Source: Mycobacterium sp. 1164985.4
GTDB taxonomy: Bacteria; Actinomycetota; Actinomycetes; Mycobacteriales; Mycobacteriaceae
Assembly: GCF_001668575.1 (NCBI RefSeq)
Contig: NZ_LZMD01000115.1
Coordinates: forward strand, 1 to 61,165
Direction: 5' to 3'
Length of the DNA stretch: 61,165 nucleotides
Shown here: positions 34,177 through 43,246 of the stretch, piece after piece
Layout of the letters: each line of letters begins with the position of its first letter
Position numbering within the stretch: position 1 is the stretch's first letter
Translations under genes and position numbers: made by a program
Notes under the pieces: generated by a model
Databases searched by the model: none
Told to the model about the DNA's origin: nothing
Seen by the model: the letters and a program-made list of their open reading frames with translations, nothing else

Positions 34177-36090
34177 CTAGTCGAGTCGTTCGCTGACTTC
34201 GGTTTCGTTCACGGCGGCGCCCTGCGCGGCGACCCAACCCGTGATCTGACGTGCCACCGTGCGATCGGTCAGTCCGACCTCGGCGAGCACCTCGCCGCGC
34301 GACGCCTGCGCGAAGAACTCCTGTGGCAGTCCGGCGTCGCGACAGGGCACATCGATCTCGTTGCGGCGCAAGGCCGCCGAGACCGCCGACCCGATGCCGC
34401 CGCTGACGCCGTTGTCCTCGAGCGTGACGACGAGCTTGTGCTCGCGGGCCAGCGCGGTGATCGCCTCGGGCACCGGTAGCACCCAGCGTGGGTCGACGAC
34501 CGTTACACCGATGCCCTGGCTGCGCAACAGCTCCGCGACCGCCAACGCCATCGAGGCGAACGGTCCCACCGCCACCAGCAGCACGTCGTCGCCGAGCCCC
34601 TCGGCGGGTACGGCCAGCAGGTCGACACCGTCACGCCGCTCGACGGCCGAGATGTCCTCACCGACATCGCCCTTCGGGAAGCGGATGGCGGTCGGGCCGT
34701 CGTTGACCTCGAGGGCCTCGCCGAGTTCCTCGCGCAGCCGGGAGCCGTCACGCGGCGCGGCAACCCGCATACCGGGCACAATGCCCAGCATCGACAGGTC
34801 CCACATGCCGTTGTGGCTGGCGCCGTCCGGGCCAGTGATGCCCGAGCGGTCCAACACCATCGTCACGGGCAGCTTGTGCAGGGCCACGTCCATCATCAGC
34901 TGGTCGAACGCCCGGTTCAGGAAGGTCGAGTAGATCGCGACGACCGGATGCAGACCGCCCATCGCGAGCCCGGCCGCCGACGTCATCGCATGTTGTTCGG
35001 CGATGCCGACGTCGAAGAACCGGTCAGGGAAGCGCTGGCGGAACGCGCTCAGCCCTGTCGGGCCGGGCATCGCCGCGGTGATCGCCACGATGTCGCGGCG
35101 CCGCGACGCGTAGCCGATCAGCGCCTCGGAGAACGTCGACGTCCAACCGGGACCGGGGACCGACGTCGCCAGCCCGGTCTCTGGGTCGATGACGCCACAC
35201 GCATGCATCTGGTCGGCCTCGTCGTTCTCGGCGGGCGGATATCCCATGCCCTTGCGGGTGACGACGTGCACGATCACGGGCATGTTGAAGCCGCGGGCGC
35301 GGCGCAGCGCGACCTCGACGGCGTGTTCGTCGTGGCCGTCGATGGGGCCGACGTACTTCAGGCCCAAGTCGGTGAACATCACCTGCGGCGCCAGCGCGTC
35401 CTTGATGCCGGCCTTGATGGAGTGCATGCACTGGTAGCACACCTCGCCGATGACGGGGACCCCGCGCACGGCCTTGCGGCCCTCCTCGAGCACGCGTTCG
35501 TACCCGGGCTGCAGCCGCAGGCCAGCGAGATGCTCGGCGAACCCGCCGATGGTCGGCGCGTAGCTGCGCCCGTTGTCGTTGACGACGATCACGACCGGCC
35601 GCCGGGCCGCCGCGATGTTGTTCAAGGCCTCCCAGCACATGCCGCCGGTCAGCGCGCCGTCACCGACGACGGCCACCACGTGGCGGTTGCGGTGCCCGGA
35701 CAACTCGAACGCCTTGGCCAGACCGTCGGCGTAGGACAGCGCCGAACTGGCGTGGCTGGATTCCACCCAGTCGTGCTCGCTCTCCTCGCGCGAGGGATAG
35801 CCCGACAGGCCGCCCTTCTTGCGCAGGGTGGCGAACTCGTGGCTTCGGCCCGTCAGCATCTTGTGCACGTAGGACTGGTGTCCGGTGTCGAAGATGATTG
35901 GATCGTGCGGCGAGTCGAACACTCGGTGCAGCGCGAGCGTGAGCTCAACGACGCCGAGATTGGGGCCGAGATGCCCGCCCGTGGCAGCCACCTTGTGGAT
36001 CAGGAATTCGCGGATCTCACGTGCTAGATCGCTCAGCTGCGACTGCGATAGGTGCTGCAGATCAGCGGGCCCGCGGATCTGTTCAAGCAT
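34177..36090 (-). CDS. dxs: 1-deoxy-D-xylulose-5-phosphate synthase
   Basis: First enzyme of the MEP isoprenoid pathway: condenses pyruvate and glyceraldehyde-3-phosphate using thiamine diphosphate. Full-length protein of 637 residues. Motifs are TGGHLGPNLGVVELTLALH, DTGHQSYVHKMLTGR, the ThDP motif VVGDGALTGGMCWEALNN with the downstream NDN, GIAEQHAMTSAAG with the catalytic Glu, and DRSGITGPDGASHNG. It lies 28 bp after nhaA on the same strand, so they may share a transcript. Rv2682c orthologue; supplies precursors for menaquinone and decaprenyl phosphate, the lipid carrier used by AftC. Confidence 0.95.
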   Translation of the reverse strand: MLEQIRGPADLQHLSQSQLSDLAREIREFLIHKVAATGGHLGPNLGVVELTLALHRVFDSPHDPIIFDTGHQSYVHKMLTGRSHEFATLRKKGGLSGYPSREESEHDWVESSHASSALSYADGLAKAFELSGHRNRHVVAVVGDGALTGGMCWEALNNIAAARRPVVIVVNDNGRSYAPTIGGFAEHLAGLRLQPGYERVLEEGRKAVRGVPVIGEVCYQCMHSIKAGIKDALAPQVMFTDLGLKYVGPIDGHDEHAVEVALRRARGFNMPVIVHVVTRKGMGYPPAENDEADQMHACGVIDPETGLATSVPGPGWTSTFSEALIGYASRRRDIVAITAAMPGPTGLSAFRQRFPDRFFDVGIAEQHAMTSAAGLAMGGLHPVVAIYSTFLNRAFDQLMMDVALHKLPVTMVLDRSGITGPDGASHNGMWDLSMLGIVPGMRVAAPRDGSRLREELGEALEVNDGPTAIRFPKGDVGEDISAVERRDGVDLLAVPAEGLGDDVLLVAVGPFASMALAVAELLRSQGIGVTVVDPRWVLPVPEAITALAREHKLVVTLEDNGVSGGIGSAVSAALRRNEIDVPCRDAGLPQEFFAQASRGEVLAEVGLTDRTVARQITGWVAAQGAAVNETEVSERLD

Positions 36091-36118
36091 TCGTTCAGTC
36101 TACGCACGGCCGTCGTAG

Positions 36119-37507
36119 TCAGTCCTGCCGAGCTTGGTAGATGTCGGGCACACCGTCGTGGTCGGCGTCGGCGGTCTCCTGCTCGTAAATCGCACGATAT
36201 TGCCTGTTCCGCAGCCTCAACAGGACAGCAGCGAGCATCGCAGAGGCCAGCGATCCCGTCAGAACCCCGATCTTCACGAATTCGTCACGTTCGGACCCGA
36301 TGCCGTAGGCCAGATCGCCGATCAGCAGTGACACGGTGAAACCGATACCGGCCAGCATGGCGATGCCGAGCACGTCGATCCACCGGATCGCCGAGTCGAG
36401 GTTGGCCCGCGTGAGGGCCGCCAGCACCCGGGTCGTTAGGAAGATCCCGACGGGTTTTCCGATGATCAGGCCCAACACGATGCCGAGCGTGATGGGGTCG
36501 GTCATGGCCTCGGTGAACCCGGTGTAGCCGCCGATGTTCACCCCCGCGGCGAAGAAGGCGAACACGGGGACCGCGACACCCGCCGACAGCGGCCGCAGGC
36601 GGTGTTCGAAGTGCTCGGCGAGGCCCGGCCCCGCGTCCGGCCCGCCCGCGGCCTCCGAGCGGACCACCGGCACCGTGAAGCCGAGCAACACTCCCGCGAC
36701 GGTGGCGTGGATTCCCGACTCGTGCATCAAGGCCCAAGTGGCCAGCGCGAGCGGGACGAGCAGCCACCACGACCGGATGCGGCGCTGCACGCACAGTGCG
36801 AACAGGGCGAGCGGCGCCATCGCCGTCGCCAACGCGGGCCAGTTGATGCCTTCGGTGTAGAAGACGGCGATCACCAGCACCGCGAGCAGGTCGTCGACGA
36901 CGGCGAGCGTCAGCAGGAACGTGCGCAGCGCGGACGGGAGGTGTGTCGAGATGACGGCGAGCACCGCGACGGCGAAGGCGATGTCGGTCGCCGTCGGGAT
37001 GGCCCAGCCGCGGAGTGCGCCGTCGCCGACGTGGGCGGTCACCGCGACGAAGATCAGCGCCGGCACGACCATTCCGCCGACGGCGGCGGCGATGGGCAGG
37101 GCCGCGCGGGCGGGGTCACGAAGATCGCCGGCGACGAACTCGCGTTTGAGCTCCAACCCGACCACGAAGAAGAACAGCGCCAGAAGCCCGTCGGCAGCCC
37201 AGGTGCCGAGCGTCAGGCTCAGGTGCATGCCGAACGGTTCGCCGCCGACCTCGAGATCGCGTAAGGCGAAGTAGCTCGCCGACCACGGGGAGTTCGCCCA
37301 GACGAGGGCGACGGCCGCCGCCACCAACAGCAGCGCGCCGCCGACGGTTTCCTTGCGCAGGATCGAGGAGATGCGATCGGTCTCGGACCACGAACCGCGC
37401 GAGAAGAGCGTCCGCTGTGCGAACCGGCGGAGTGGACTAGAGGTCACGGCGGGTCCCGATCTGTGTTTCGCGGTCGACAAAGAATCGCCGACCAGACTTC
37501 CCGGCAC
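36119..37507 (-). CDS. nhaA: Na+/H+ antiporter NhaA
   Basis: Exports Na+ in exchange for protons at the plasma membrane. Protein of 462 residues with about twelve membrane segments. The paired Asp of the ion site is in TLAVVDDLLAVLVIAVFY. Other NhaA marks are ALFFFVVGLELKREFVAGDL, GWAIPTATDIAFAVAVLAV and AGIGFTVSLLIGDLAY. The C-terminal tail ends in DADHDGVPDIYQARQD, a D-x-D-x-D-G-x-x-D pattern like a calcium-binding loop, not part of the usual NhaA core. It is upstream of dxs and is not in this position in M. tuberculosis. Confidence 0.92.
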   Translation of the reverse strand: MPGSLVGDSLSTAKHRSGPAVTSSPLRRFAQRTLFSRGSWSETDRISSILRKETVGGALLLVAAAVALVWANSPWSASYFALRDLEVGGEPFGMHLSLTLGTWAADGLLALFFFVVGLELKREFVAGDLRDPARAALPIAAAVGGMVVPALIFVAVTAHVGDGALRGWAIPTATDIAFAVAVLAVISTHLPSALRTFLLTLAVVDDLLAVLVIAVFYTEGINWPALATAMAPLALFALCVQRRIRSWWLLVPLALATWALMHESGIHATVAGVLLGFTVPVVRSEAAGGPDAGPGLAEHFEHRLRPLSAGVAVPVFAFFAAGVNIGGYTGFTEAMTDPITLGIVLGLIIGKPVGIFLTTRVLAALTRANLDSAIRWIDVLGIAMLAGIGFTVSLLIGDLAYGIGSERDEFVKIGVLTGSLASAMLAAVLLRLRNRQYRAIYEQETADADHDGVPDIYQARQD

Positions 37508-37577
37508 ACCTGTCGCTCAACGTATCAACGCGAGGTGCGCCACGCAGCGGTGGGCATCTCGGCTAGCTTGAACCGCG

Positions 37578-38036
37578 ATGATCGTCGAACGTCAGAGCAC
37601 CGTCGACGCGCCCGCCGCGCGGGTGTGGGAGCGCATCGTCACGCCGGAGGGCATCAACGACGAACTGCGGCCGTGGATGAGCATGTCGATGCCGCGCGGT
37701 CGCAAGGATCTGACCGTCGACACCATTCCCGTCGGCGAGCCCGTGGGCCGTTGTTGGATGCGGTTGTTCGGTGTGCTGCCATTCGACTACGACCATCTGA
37801 CAATCGCTGAATTGTGGCCCGGCCGTGGGTTTCACGAGGTATCGACGATGTTGAGCATGCGGCTGTGGCGGCACGAACGCTCGCTGGAGCCGGTGGGCGA
37901 AGGGCGAACCGTGGTGCGCGATCGGCTCACCTTCGAACTTCGCACGCCGCTGCGAGTGCTCACGCCCGTGATCGCGGCGGGAATCGGGGCGCTGTTCGGG
38001 CACCGCCAGCGCCGGCTGGCGCGGTACTTCGGCTGA
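37578..38036 (+). CDS. SRPBCC-family protein
   Basis: Protein of 152 residues with a START-like helix-grip fold: opening strand MIVERQSTVDAPAARVWERI, PRGRKDLTVDTIPVGEPVGR, FDYDHLTIAELWPGRGFHEV and a long C-terminal helix (VLTPVIAAGIGALFGHRQRR) covering the ligand cavity. Probably binds a small hydrophobic molecule; ligand unknown. It is divergent from nhaA with 70 bp between them and convergent with the next gene. Confidence 0.75.
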   Translation: MIVERQSTVDAPAARVWERIVTPEGINDELRPWMSMSMPRGRKDLTVDTIPVGEPVGRCWMRLFGVLPFDYDHLTIAELWPGRGFHEVSTMLSMRLWRHERSLEPVGEGRTVVRDRLTFELRTPLRVLTPVIAAGIGALFGHRQRRLARYFG

Positions 38037-38039
38037 TCG

Positions 38040-38519
38040 TCAGATCGCGATGCGGCGCGGCCGGTCGGATCCGGGCCAGACATAGTCGAGATCGTCGGGC
38101 ACGTCGGGAAAGAATTGGCGATAGTGCTGCGGATCCTTGCGGACGAGCACCGACTGATGGCTGCGGTGAAACACCGGATCGCCGAGCCACGGCGGCACCT
38201 CCCCGGCCGTCGCCAACTCACCCTGCGTGCGCGGGCTGCCGATGCCGGTCGTGCGGGTGAGGTCGGTGACCATCGTCGTCGCACACGTGTCGGCGTGTCC
38301 CAGCCGGCACCATGCGGCGCAGATGTCGAGCCCGTAGCGGACCAGGGCCTCTTCGTAGCCCGCCCACATCGCCGCCGCGGGGTGATGACGCCAGCCGTAG
38401 CCCGGCACGGTCAGCGCGCGCACCACCTGGATGGCCTCGACCCGCTGCTTGCCCAGCCGCTTCGTGTCCAGAACGCGGGCGGTGTCGTCGAAGCCCGGGC
38501 AGGGCAAAAACGTCTGCAT
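38040..38519 (-). CDS. MSMEG_6728-type conserved protein
   Basis: Protein of 159 residues. The N-terminal block TFLPCPGFDDTARVLDTKRL GKQRVEA and GWRHHPAAAMW, then GDPVFHRSHQSVLVRKDP, match the family often named MSMEG_6728 and related to pyrimidine-dimer DNA glycosylase-like folds. DNA repair activity is not shown for this group. It is convergent with the SRPBCC gene. Confidence 0.7.
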   Translation of the reverse strand: MQTFLPCPGFDDTARVLDTKRLGKQRVEAIQVVRALTVPGYGWRHHPAAAMWAGYEEALVRYGLDICAAWCRLGHADTCATTMVTDLTRTTGIGSPRTQGELATAGEVPPWLGDPVFHRSHQSVLVRKDPQHYRQFFPDVPDDLDYVWPGSDRPRRIAI

Positions 38520-38551
38520 TCTCGGCGGGGTACCCGTTTGGCCACGTTCAT

Positions 38552-38600
38552 TCTGCGTCCCGGGCGCGGAAGACAGGTCAATCTACGCCCTGGGCGCAGA
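38552..38600 (-). terminator. Hairpin after the RNA methyltransferase gene
   Basis: Arms 38552-38566 and 38586-38600 pair at 13 of 15 positions around a 19-base loop. The right arm abuts the stop codon of the minus-strand methyltransferase gene, the expected place for a terminator. No T-run is present. Confidence 0.5.
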
Positions 38601-38601
38601 G

Positions 38602-39831
38602 TCAGCGCACGAGGACCGCGACGCACTCGACGTGGTGCGTCAGCGGGAACGAGTCGAACACCCGCAGCTCTTCCACGGCGTACCCGTGCCCGCGATAGAG
38701 CCCGACGTCTCGTGCGAATGACGCTGCCTCGCAACCGATGTGGACGATCCGCGGGACCTCGGCGGCCGCCAGCAGATCGATCACCTCGCGACCCGCGCCC
38801 GTCCGCGGTGGATCCAGGACCGCGACATCGGCGCGATCTTGCTGAGCAGCGACCGCTCGGCGCACCGAGTCGGTGATCACCGACACCCATCCCATGTCGC
38901 CGAGCGCCGCACGCGCCGCGCGCGACGAGCCCCTCGAGGTGTCCACCGTGAGGACCTTGCCGCTCTCCCCGACCCCTTCGGCCAGCACAGCCGCGAATAC
39001 CCCCGCGCCGCCGTACAAGTCCCACGCCGTCATACCCGGGCTCAGCTGGGCCCAGCCGGCCACCAGCTCGCTGTAGAGCCGAGCGGCGTCGCGATGCGAC
39101 TGCCAGAACGCGGTCACCGGCACGCGCCACGTCCGGTCGCCGACCCGCTGCACCGCTTCGTATTCCCCCTCGACCACCCGGGTCGGGGCCTTGTGGCCGC
39201 TGCTGCGCCCTCGCGGCCCGGACTGCACTACGTGGCGCGTGCCCTCGTCGTCGATCGCGACGTGCAGCTGCGAGCCGGGCGGCCAGGTCCGCTCGGCCAG
39301 CCCGTCGACCATGCCGTGGGGCAGCTGCGCGCAGTTCAGGCCGGTGACCAGCTCTGCGCTGTGGAAGCGGTGAAAGCCGGGCCGGCCCTCGATGGTGGTG
39401 TCCAATCGCACCCTCGTCCGCCACCCGGTCGCGGCGCCGTCGCCGACCGGCTCGGCAGTGGCGTCGGCCTCGTCGCGCCAGTGGAATCCACCCAGCCGCG
39501 CCAACTGGTTGGCGACGACGGCGCCCTTCAGTGCGCGGACCGCCGCCGGCTCGGCGAAGGCCATGTCGCAGCACCCGGCGCCGTCCGCTCCGGCGATCGG
39601 GCACAGCGAGTCGATGCGGTCAGCCGAGGGCTCGATGACCTCGACGGTGTCGGCGTGCAGATACTTTCCGCGGTCCGCGACGACCCGCACCCTGACCCGC
39701 TCGCCGGGCAGCGCGTAGCGGACGAACACCACGCGGCCGTCGTCCCGCGCCACACAGCTGCCACCGTTGGCGGGCGGGCCAGTGGTGACGGTGAGCTCGA
39801 GGCCCGTCGATCCACCCTTGTCTTCGGTCAA
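38602..39831 (-). CDS. TrmA/RlmD-type RNA (uracil-5-)methyltransferase
   Basis: Class I SAM-dependent methyltransferase of tRNA or rRNA uridine-5, orthologue of Rv2689c. Protein of 409 residues from TTG 39831, whose TTGA overlaps the stop of the permease gene. An N-terminal TRAM-like domain is followed by a Cys-rich segment (DSLCPIAGADGAGCCDMAF, possible Fe-S ligands), the SAM motif AWDLYGGAGVFAAVLAEG, VAVLDPPRTGAGREV and the catalytic region IVHIGCEAASFARDVGLY. The precise RNA target cannot be told from sequence. Translational coupling to the permease is likely. Confidence 0.85.
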   Translation of the reverse strand: MTEDKGGSTGLELTVTTGPPANGGSCVARDDGRVVFVRYALPGERVRVRVVADRGKYLHADTVEVIEPSADRIDSLCPIAGADGAGCCDMAFAEPAAVRALKGAVVANQLARLGGFHWRDEADATAEPVGDGAATGWRTRVRLDTTIEGRPGFHRFHSAELVTGLNCAQLPHGMVDGLAERTWPPGSQLHVAIDDEGTRHVVQSGPRGRSSGHKAPTRVVEGEYEAVQRVGDRTWRVPVTAFWQSHRDAARLYSELVAGWAQLSPGMTAWDLYGGAGVFAAVLAEGVGESGKVLTVDTSRGSSRAARAALGDMGWVSVITDSVRRAVAAQQDRADVAVLDPPRTGAGREVIDLLAAAEVPRIVHIGCEAASFARDVGLYRGHGYAVEELRVFDSFPLTHHVECVAVLVR

Positions 39832-41822
39832 TCCAGGAATCCCCTGCGCGCGTCGCCAGGCGCCGAATGAGGTTGCAGCGTCTTGAGCCGCTCGGAGGAA
39901 CTCAACTGCCACGGCACCGACGTCACCATCACGTTGGGCTCGAACAGCAGCCGGCCCTTGAGCCGAAGGGCGCTCTGATTGTGCAGGACCTGCTCCCACC
40001 AGTGACCGACGACGTACTCGGGGATGAACACGGTGACGACGGTGCGCGGCGACTCCCGGCTGATCCGCTTGACGTAGTCGAGCACCGGGCGGGTGATCTC
40101 CCGGTAGGGCGAGGCGATCACCTTCAACGGGACGCTGATGTCGCTGTCCTCCCACTTGTGCACGAGCGCGCGCGTCTCGCCGTCGTCGACGCTGACGGTG
40201 ATCGCCTCCAACGTGTCCGGCCGGGTGGCCCTGGCGTAGGCCAGCGCGCGCATTGTCGGCAGGTGCAGCTTGGACACCAGCACGATCGCGTGGTTGCGGC
40301 TGGGCAGCACCAAGTCGGTCGCGTCGGCGGCCTGTTCCTCGAGTTCGCGCGCCACCGTGTCGTAGTGCCGGTGGATCAGCTTCATCGTCACGAAGAGAAT
40401 AGTCATCGCCAGGATCGCGATCCACGCACCCGCAACGAATTTCGTCACCACCACGATCACCAGCACGGTGGCCGTGCACGCACAACCGATCGCGTTGATC
40501 ACCCGGGACCGCATCATCTTGCGCCGGATGACCGGCTCGGTCTCCGTGCGCAGCAGCCGCGTCCAGTGCCGCACCATGCCGACCTGGCTGAGGGTGAACG
40601 ACACGAACACCCCGACGATGTAGAGCTGGATCAGCGCCGTCACTTCGGCGCGGAACGCCACGACGAACGCGATCGCGGCGAAGGCCAGAAACAGGATGCC
40701 GTTCGAGAACGCGAGCCGGTCCCCGCGGGTGTGCAATTGCCGTGGCAGGAAACGATCCTGAGCGAGGATCGAACCGAGCACCGGGAAGCCGTTGAACGCG
40801 GTGTTGGCGGCCAGCAGGAGGATCAGCGCCGTGACGGCGGCGATGAGATAGAGCCCGGGGGCGAAGTCGTGGAACACCGCGTCGGCCAACTGCGCGATCA
40901 GGGTCCGCTGGTGGTAGTCCGGCGGGGCGCCGACGAGTTGTTCGTGCGGTCGCTCGGCGATCTGTACGCCGGTTTCCTTGGCCAGCATGATGATGCCCAT
41001 GAACAGGGTGACGGCTACCAGGCCGAGCAGCGCCAGCGTCGTTGCGGCGTTGCGCGACTTCGGCTTCCGGAAGGCCGGCACCCCGTTGCTGATCGCCTCG
41101 ACGCCAGTCAGCGCCGCACTGCCCGACGAGAACGCCCGCGCCACAAGGAAAACCAGCGCGAAGCCGAGGATCTCGCCGTGTTCCGCATGCATCTCGAAGT
41201 CGGCGGATTCGGCCCGAAGCGAATCACCGAGCACGAAGATCTGGAAGAACCCCCAGCCGAGCATCACGAACATGCCGACCATGAACGCATACGTCGGAAT
41301 GGCGAACGCGGTTCCGGATTCCCGGATCCCGCGCAGGTTCAACGCCGCGACGAAGAGGATCGCGATCACGGCGAACAACACCTTGTGGTGGTTGACGAAC
41401 GGCACGGCCGAGCCGATGTTCGACATCGCCGAGGACATAGACACCGCGACCGTGAGCACGTAGTCGACCAGCAGCGCGCTCGCCACGGTCAGCCCGGCCG
41501 TCGGCCCGAGGTTGGTGGTGACCACCTCGTAGTCCCCGCCCCCGGACGGATACGCGTGCACGTTCTGCCGGTAACTGGCGATTACGACCACCATCACGCC
41601 GGCCACGGCCAGGCCGATCCAGGGTGTCATCGAGTAGGCGGCCAGTCCCGCCACCGACAGCACCAGGAAGATCTCCTCGGGCGCGTAGGCCACCGACGAC
41701 AGGGCATCGGAGGCGAAGACGGGAAGCGCTATCCGCTTCGGCAGCAGAGTGTGCGAAATCCTGTCGCTGCGAAACGGCCTGCCGAGGACCACCCGCCGCG
41801 CGAACCTGGATAGCTTGGACAC
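39828..41822 (-). CDS. APC-family amino acid/K+ permease (Rv2690c-like)
   Basis: Protein of 664 residues from GTG 41822 (VSKLSRFARRVVLGRPFRSD). About twelve membrane segments occupy residues 40-480. The first bears the APC signature PVFASDALSSVAYAPEEIFL, with AYPSGGGDYEVVTTNLGPTA downstream. A soluble C-terminal domain of about 180 residues (AIVLVSKLHLPTMRALAYAR and VFIPEYVVGHWWEQVLHNQS) resembles KUP/KimA-type potassium transporters. It is divergent from ceoB, a Trk-type K+ regulator, which supports a potassium-related role. The start region allows 88 bp for two promoters. Confidence 0.85.
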   Translation of the reverse strand: MSKLSRFARRVVLGRPFRSDRISHTLLPKRIALPVFASDALSSVAYAPEEIFLVLSVAGLAAYSMTPWIGLAVAGVMVVVIASYRQNVHAYPSGGGDYEVVTTNLGPTAGLTVASALLVDYVLTVAVSMSSAMSNIGSAVPFVNHHKVLFAVIAILFVAALNLRGIRESGTAFAIPTYAFMVGMFVMLGWGFFQIFVLGDSLRAESADFEMHAEHGEILGFALVFLVARAFSSGSAALTGVEAISNGVPAFRKPKSRNAATTLALLGLVAVTLFMGIIMLAKETGVQIAERPHEQLVGAPPDYHQRTLIAQLADAVFHDFAPGLYLIAAVTALILLLAANTAFNGFPVLGSILAQDRFLPRQLHTRGDRLAFSNGILFLAFAAIAFVVAFRAEVTALIQLYIVGVFVSFTLSQVGMVRHWTRLLRTETEPVIRRKMMRSRVINAIGCACTATVLVIVVVTKFVAGAWIAILAMTILFVTMKLIHRHYDTVARELEEQAADATDLVLPSRNHAIVLVSKLHLPTMRALAYARATRPDTLEAITVSVDDGETRALVHKWEDSDISVPLKVIASPYREITRPVLDYVKRISRESPRTVVTVFIPEYVVGHWWEQVLHNQSALRLKGRLLFEPNVMVTSVPWQLSSSERLKTLQPHSAPGDARRGFLD

Positions 41823-41910
41823 GAGTGCCAAGGGTAAGCCCAGCAGCAATTGCCCGTCGGAAAGCTGTAGCGTTCGACTGCGCGGGTTCGACAGCAGGAA
41901 GGACCGTGGA

Positions 41911-42582
41911 GTGCGTGTAGTGGTGATGGGTTGCGGCCGGGTGGGCGCGTCGCTCTCGGACAGCCTCTCCCGGATCGGCCACGACGTCGCGGTCATCGAC
42001 CGGGACAGCACGGCGTTTCACCGGCTCTCGCCGGAGTTCTCCGGGGAGCGGGTGCTGGGTATGGGCTTCGACCGCGATGTGCTGCTGCGGGCGGGCATCG
42101 AAGAAGCAGGCGCATTCGCCGCGGTGTCGTCGGGCGACAACTCCAACATCATCTCGGCGCGGGTCGCCCGCGAGACGTTCGGAGTCGAGCGTGTGGTGGC
42201 CCGCATCTACGACGCCAAGCGCGCCGCGGTCTACGAGCGGCTGGGCATCCCGACGGTGGCCACGGTGCCGTGGACGACGGATCGCCTGCTCAACGTGCTG
42301 ACCCGCGAGACCGAGACCACCAAGTGGCGTGACCCCACCGGCAACGTCGGCGTCACCGAATTGGCGCTGCACGAGGCGTGGGTGGGCCGGCGGATCACCG
42401 ACCTCGAGGCGGCCACCGGCGGCCGGGTCGCGTTCCTGATCCGGTTCGGCGCCGGTCTGCTGCCGGACGCCAAGACCGTCATCCAGGCCAGCGACCAGGT
42501 CTTCATGGCCGCGATCGCCGGGCACATCGCCGAGGCCCTGGCCATCGCGGCGCTGCCGCCGAGCGAGGACCTCGAGGGATGA
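41911..42582 (+). CDS. ceoB: Trk potassium uptake regulator, TrkA N/C protein
   Basis: Protein of 223 residues from GTG 41911 with CAGGAAGG upstream. The RCK_N Rossmann motif is VVMGCGRVGASLSDSL with the ribose-binding Asp in VAVIDRDSTAFHRL. A TrkA-C domain covers the C-terminal 80 residues. Such proteins sense NAD(H) or nucleotides and gate K+ uptake. Orthologue of Rv2691 (ceoB/trkA). It overlaps ceoC by 4 bp, so the pair is made together. Confidence 0.9.
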   Translation: MRVVVMGCGRVGASLSDSLSRIGHDVAVIDRDSTAFHRLSPEFSGERVLGMGFDRDVLLRAGIEEAGAFAAVSSGDNSNIISARVARETFGVERVVARIYDAKRAAVYERLGIPTVATVPWTTDRLLNVLTRETETTKWRDPTGNVGVTELALHEAWVGRRITDLEAATGGRVAFLIRFGAGLLPDAKTVIQASDQVFMAAIAGHIAEALAIAALPPSEDLEG

Positions 42583-43244
42583 AGGTCGCCATCGCCGGGG
42601 CCGGCGCCGTCGGCCGGTCCATCGCCCGCGAACTCGTCGACACCCACGAGGTCACACTGCTCGAACGCAATCCCGACCACATCGACGTCGACGCGATTCC
42701 GGCGGCACAGTGGCGGCTGGGCGACGCGTGCGAGCTGACCGTGCTCGAATCCGTTCAGCTCGAGCAGTTCGACGTGGTCATCGCGGCCACGGGTGACGAC
42801 AAGGTCAACGTGGTGGTCAGCCTGCTGGCCAAGACCGAGTTCGCCGTGCAGCGGGTGGTGGCCCGCGTCAACGATCCGCGCAACGAGTGGTTGTTCGACG
42901 AGAGCTGGGGCGTCGACGTGGCGGTGTCGACCCCCCGCATGCTGGCGTCGCTCGTCGAGGAGGCGGTCGCGGTCGGCGACCTGGTGCGGCTGATGGAGTT
43001 CCGCAAGGGTCAAGCCAACCTCGTCGAGATCACGCTGCCCGACGACACCCCGTGGGGCGGAAAACCGGTCAAGCGCCTAGAACTTCCGCGTGACTGTGCG
43101 CTGGTGACGATCCTGCGCGGCCCGCGCGTGATCGTGCCCGAGTCCGATGAACCGCTCGAGGGCGGCGACGAGTTGTTGTTCGTCGCGGTCGCCGAGGTCG
43201 AGGAACAGCTGCAGGATCTGCTGCTGCATCCGCAGCAGCGCTGA
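42579..43244 (+). CDS. ceoC: Trk potassium uptake regulator, second TrkA protein
   Basis: Protein of 221 residues whose ATG overlaps the ceoB stop (ATGA). It has the NAD motif VAIAGAGAVGRSIARELV with acidic VTLLERNPDHID, and a TrkA-C tail (PWGGKPVKRLELPRDCALVT). Orthologue of Rv2692 (ceoC/trkB). With CeoB it forms a two-gene version of the tandem RCK TrkA of other bacteria. It probably pairs with a TrkH-type channel encoded elsewhere or with the divergent permease. Confidence 0.9.
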   Translation: MKVAIAGAGAVGRSIARELVDTHEVTLLERNPDHIDVDAIPAAQWRLGDACELTVLESVQLEQFDVVIAATGDDKVNVVVSLLAKTEFAVQRVVARVNDPRNEWLFDESWGVDVAVSTPRMLASLVEEAVAVGDLVRLMEFRKGQANLVEITLPDDTPWGGKPVKRLELPRDCALVTILRGPRVIVPESDEPLEGGDELLFVAVAEVEEQLQDLLLHPQQR

Positions 43245-43246
43245 TC

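Noticed and set aside
39867..41813. Plus-strand open frame of 648 codons over the APC permease
   Set aside because: Extremely rich in Arg, His, Asp and Gln without any motif, and antisense to a permease with clear membrane spans.
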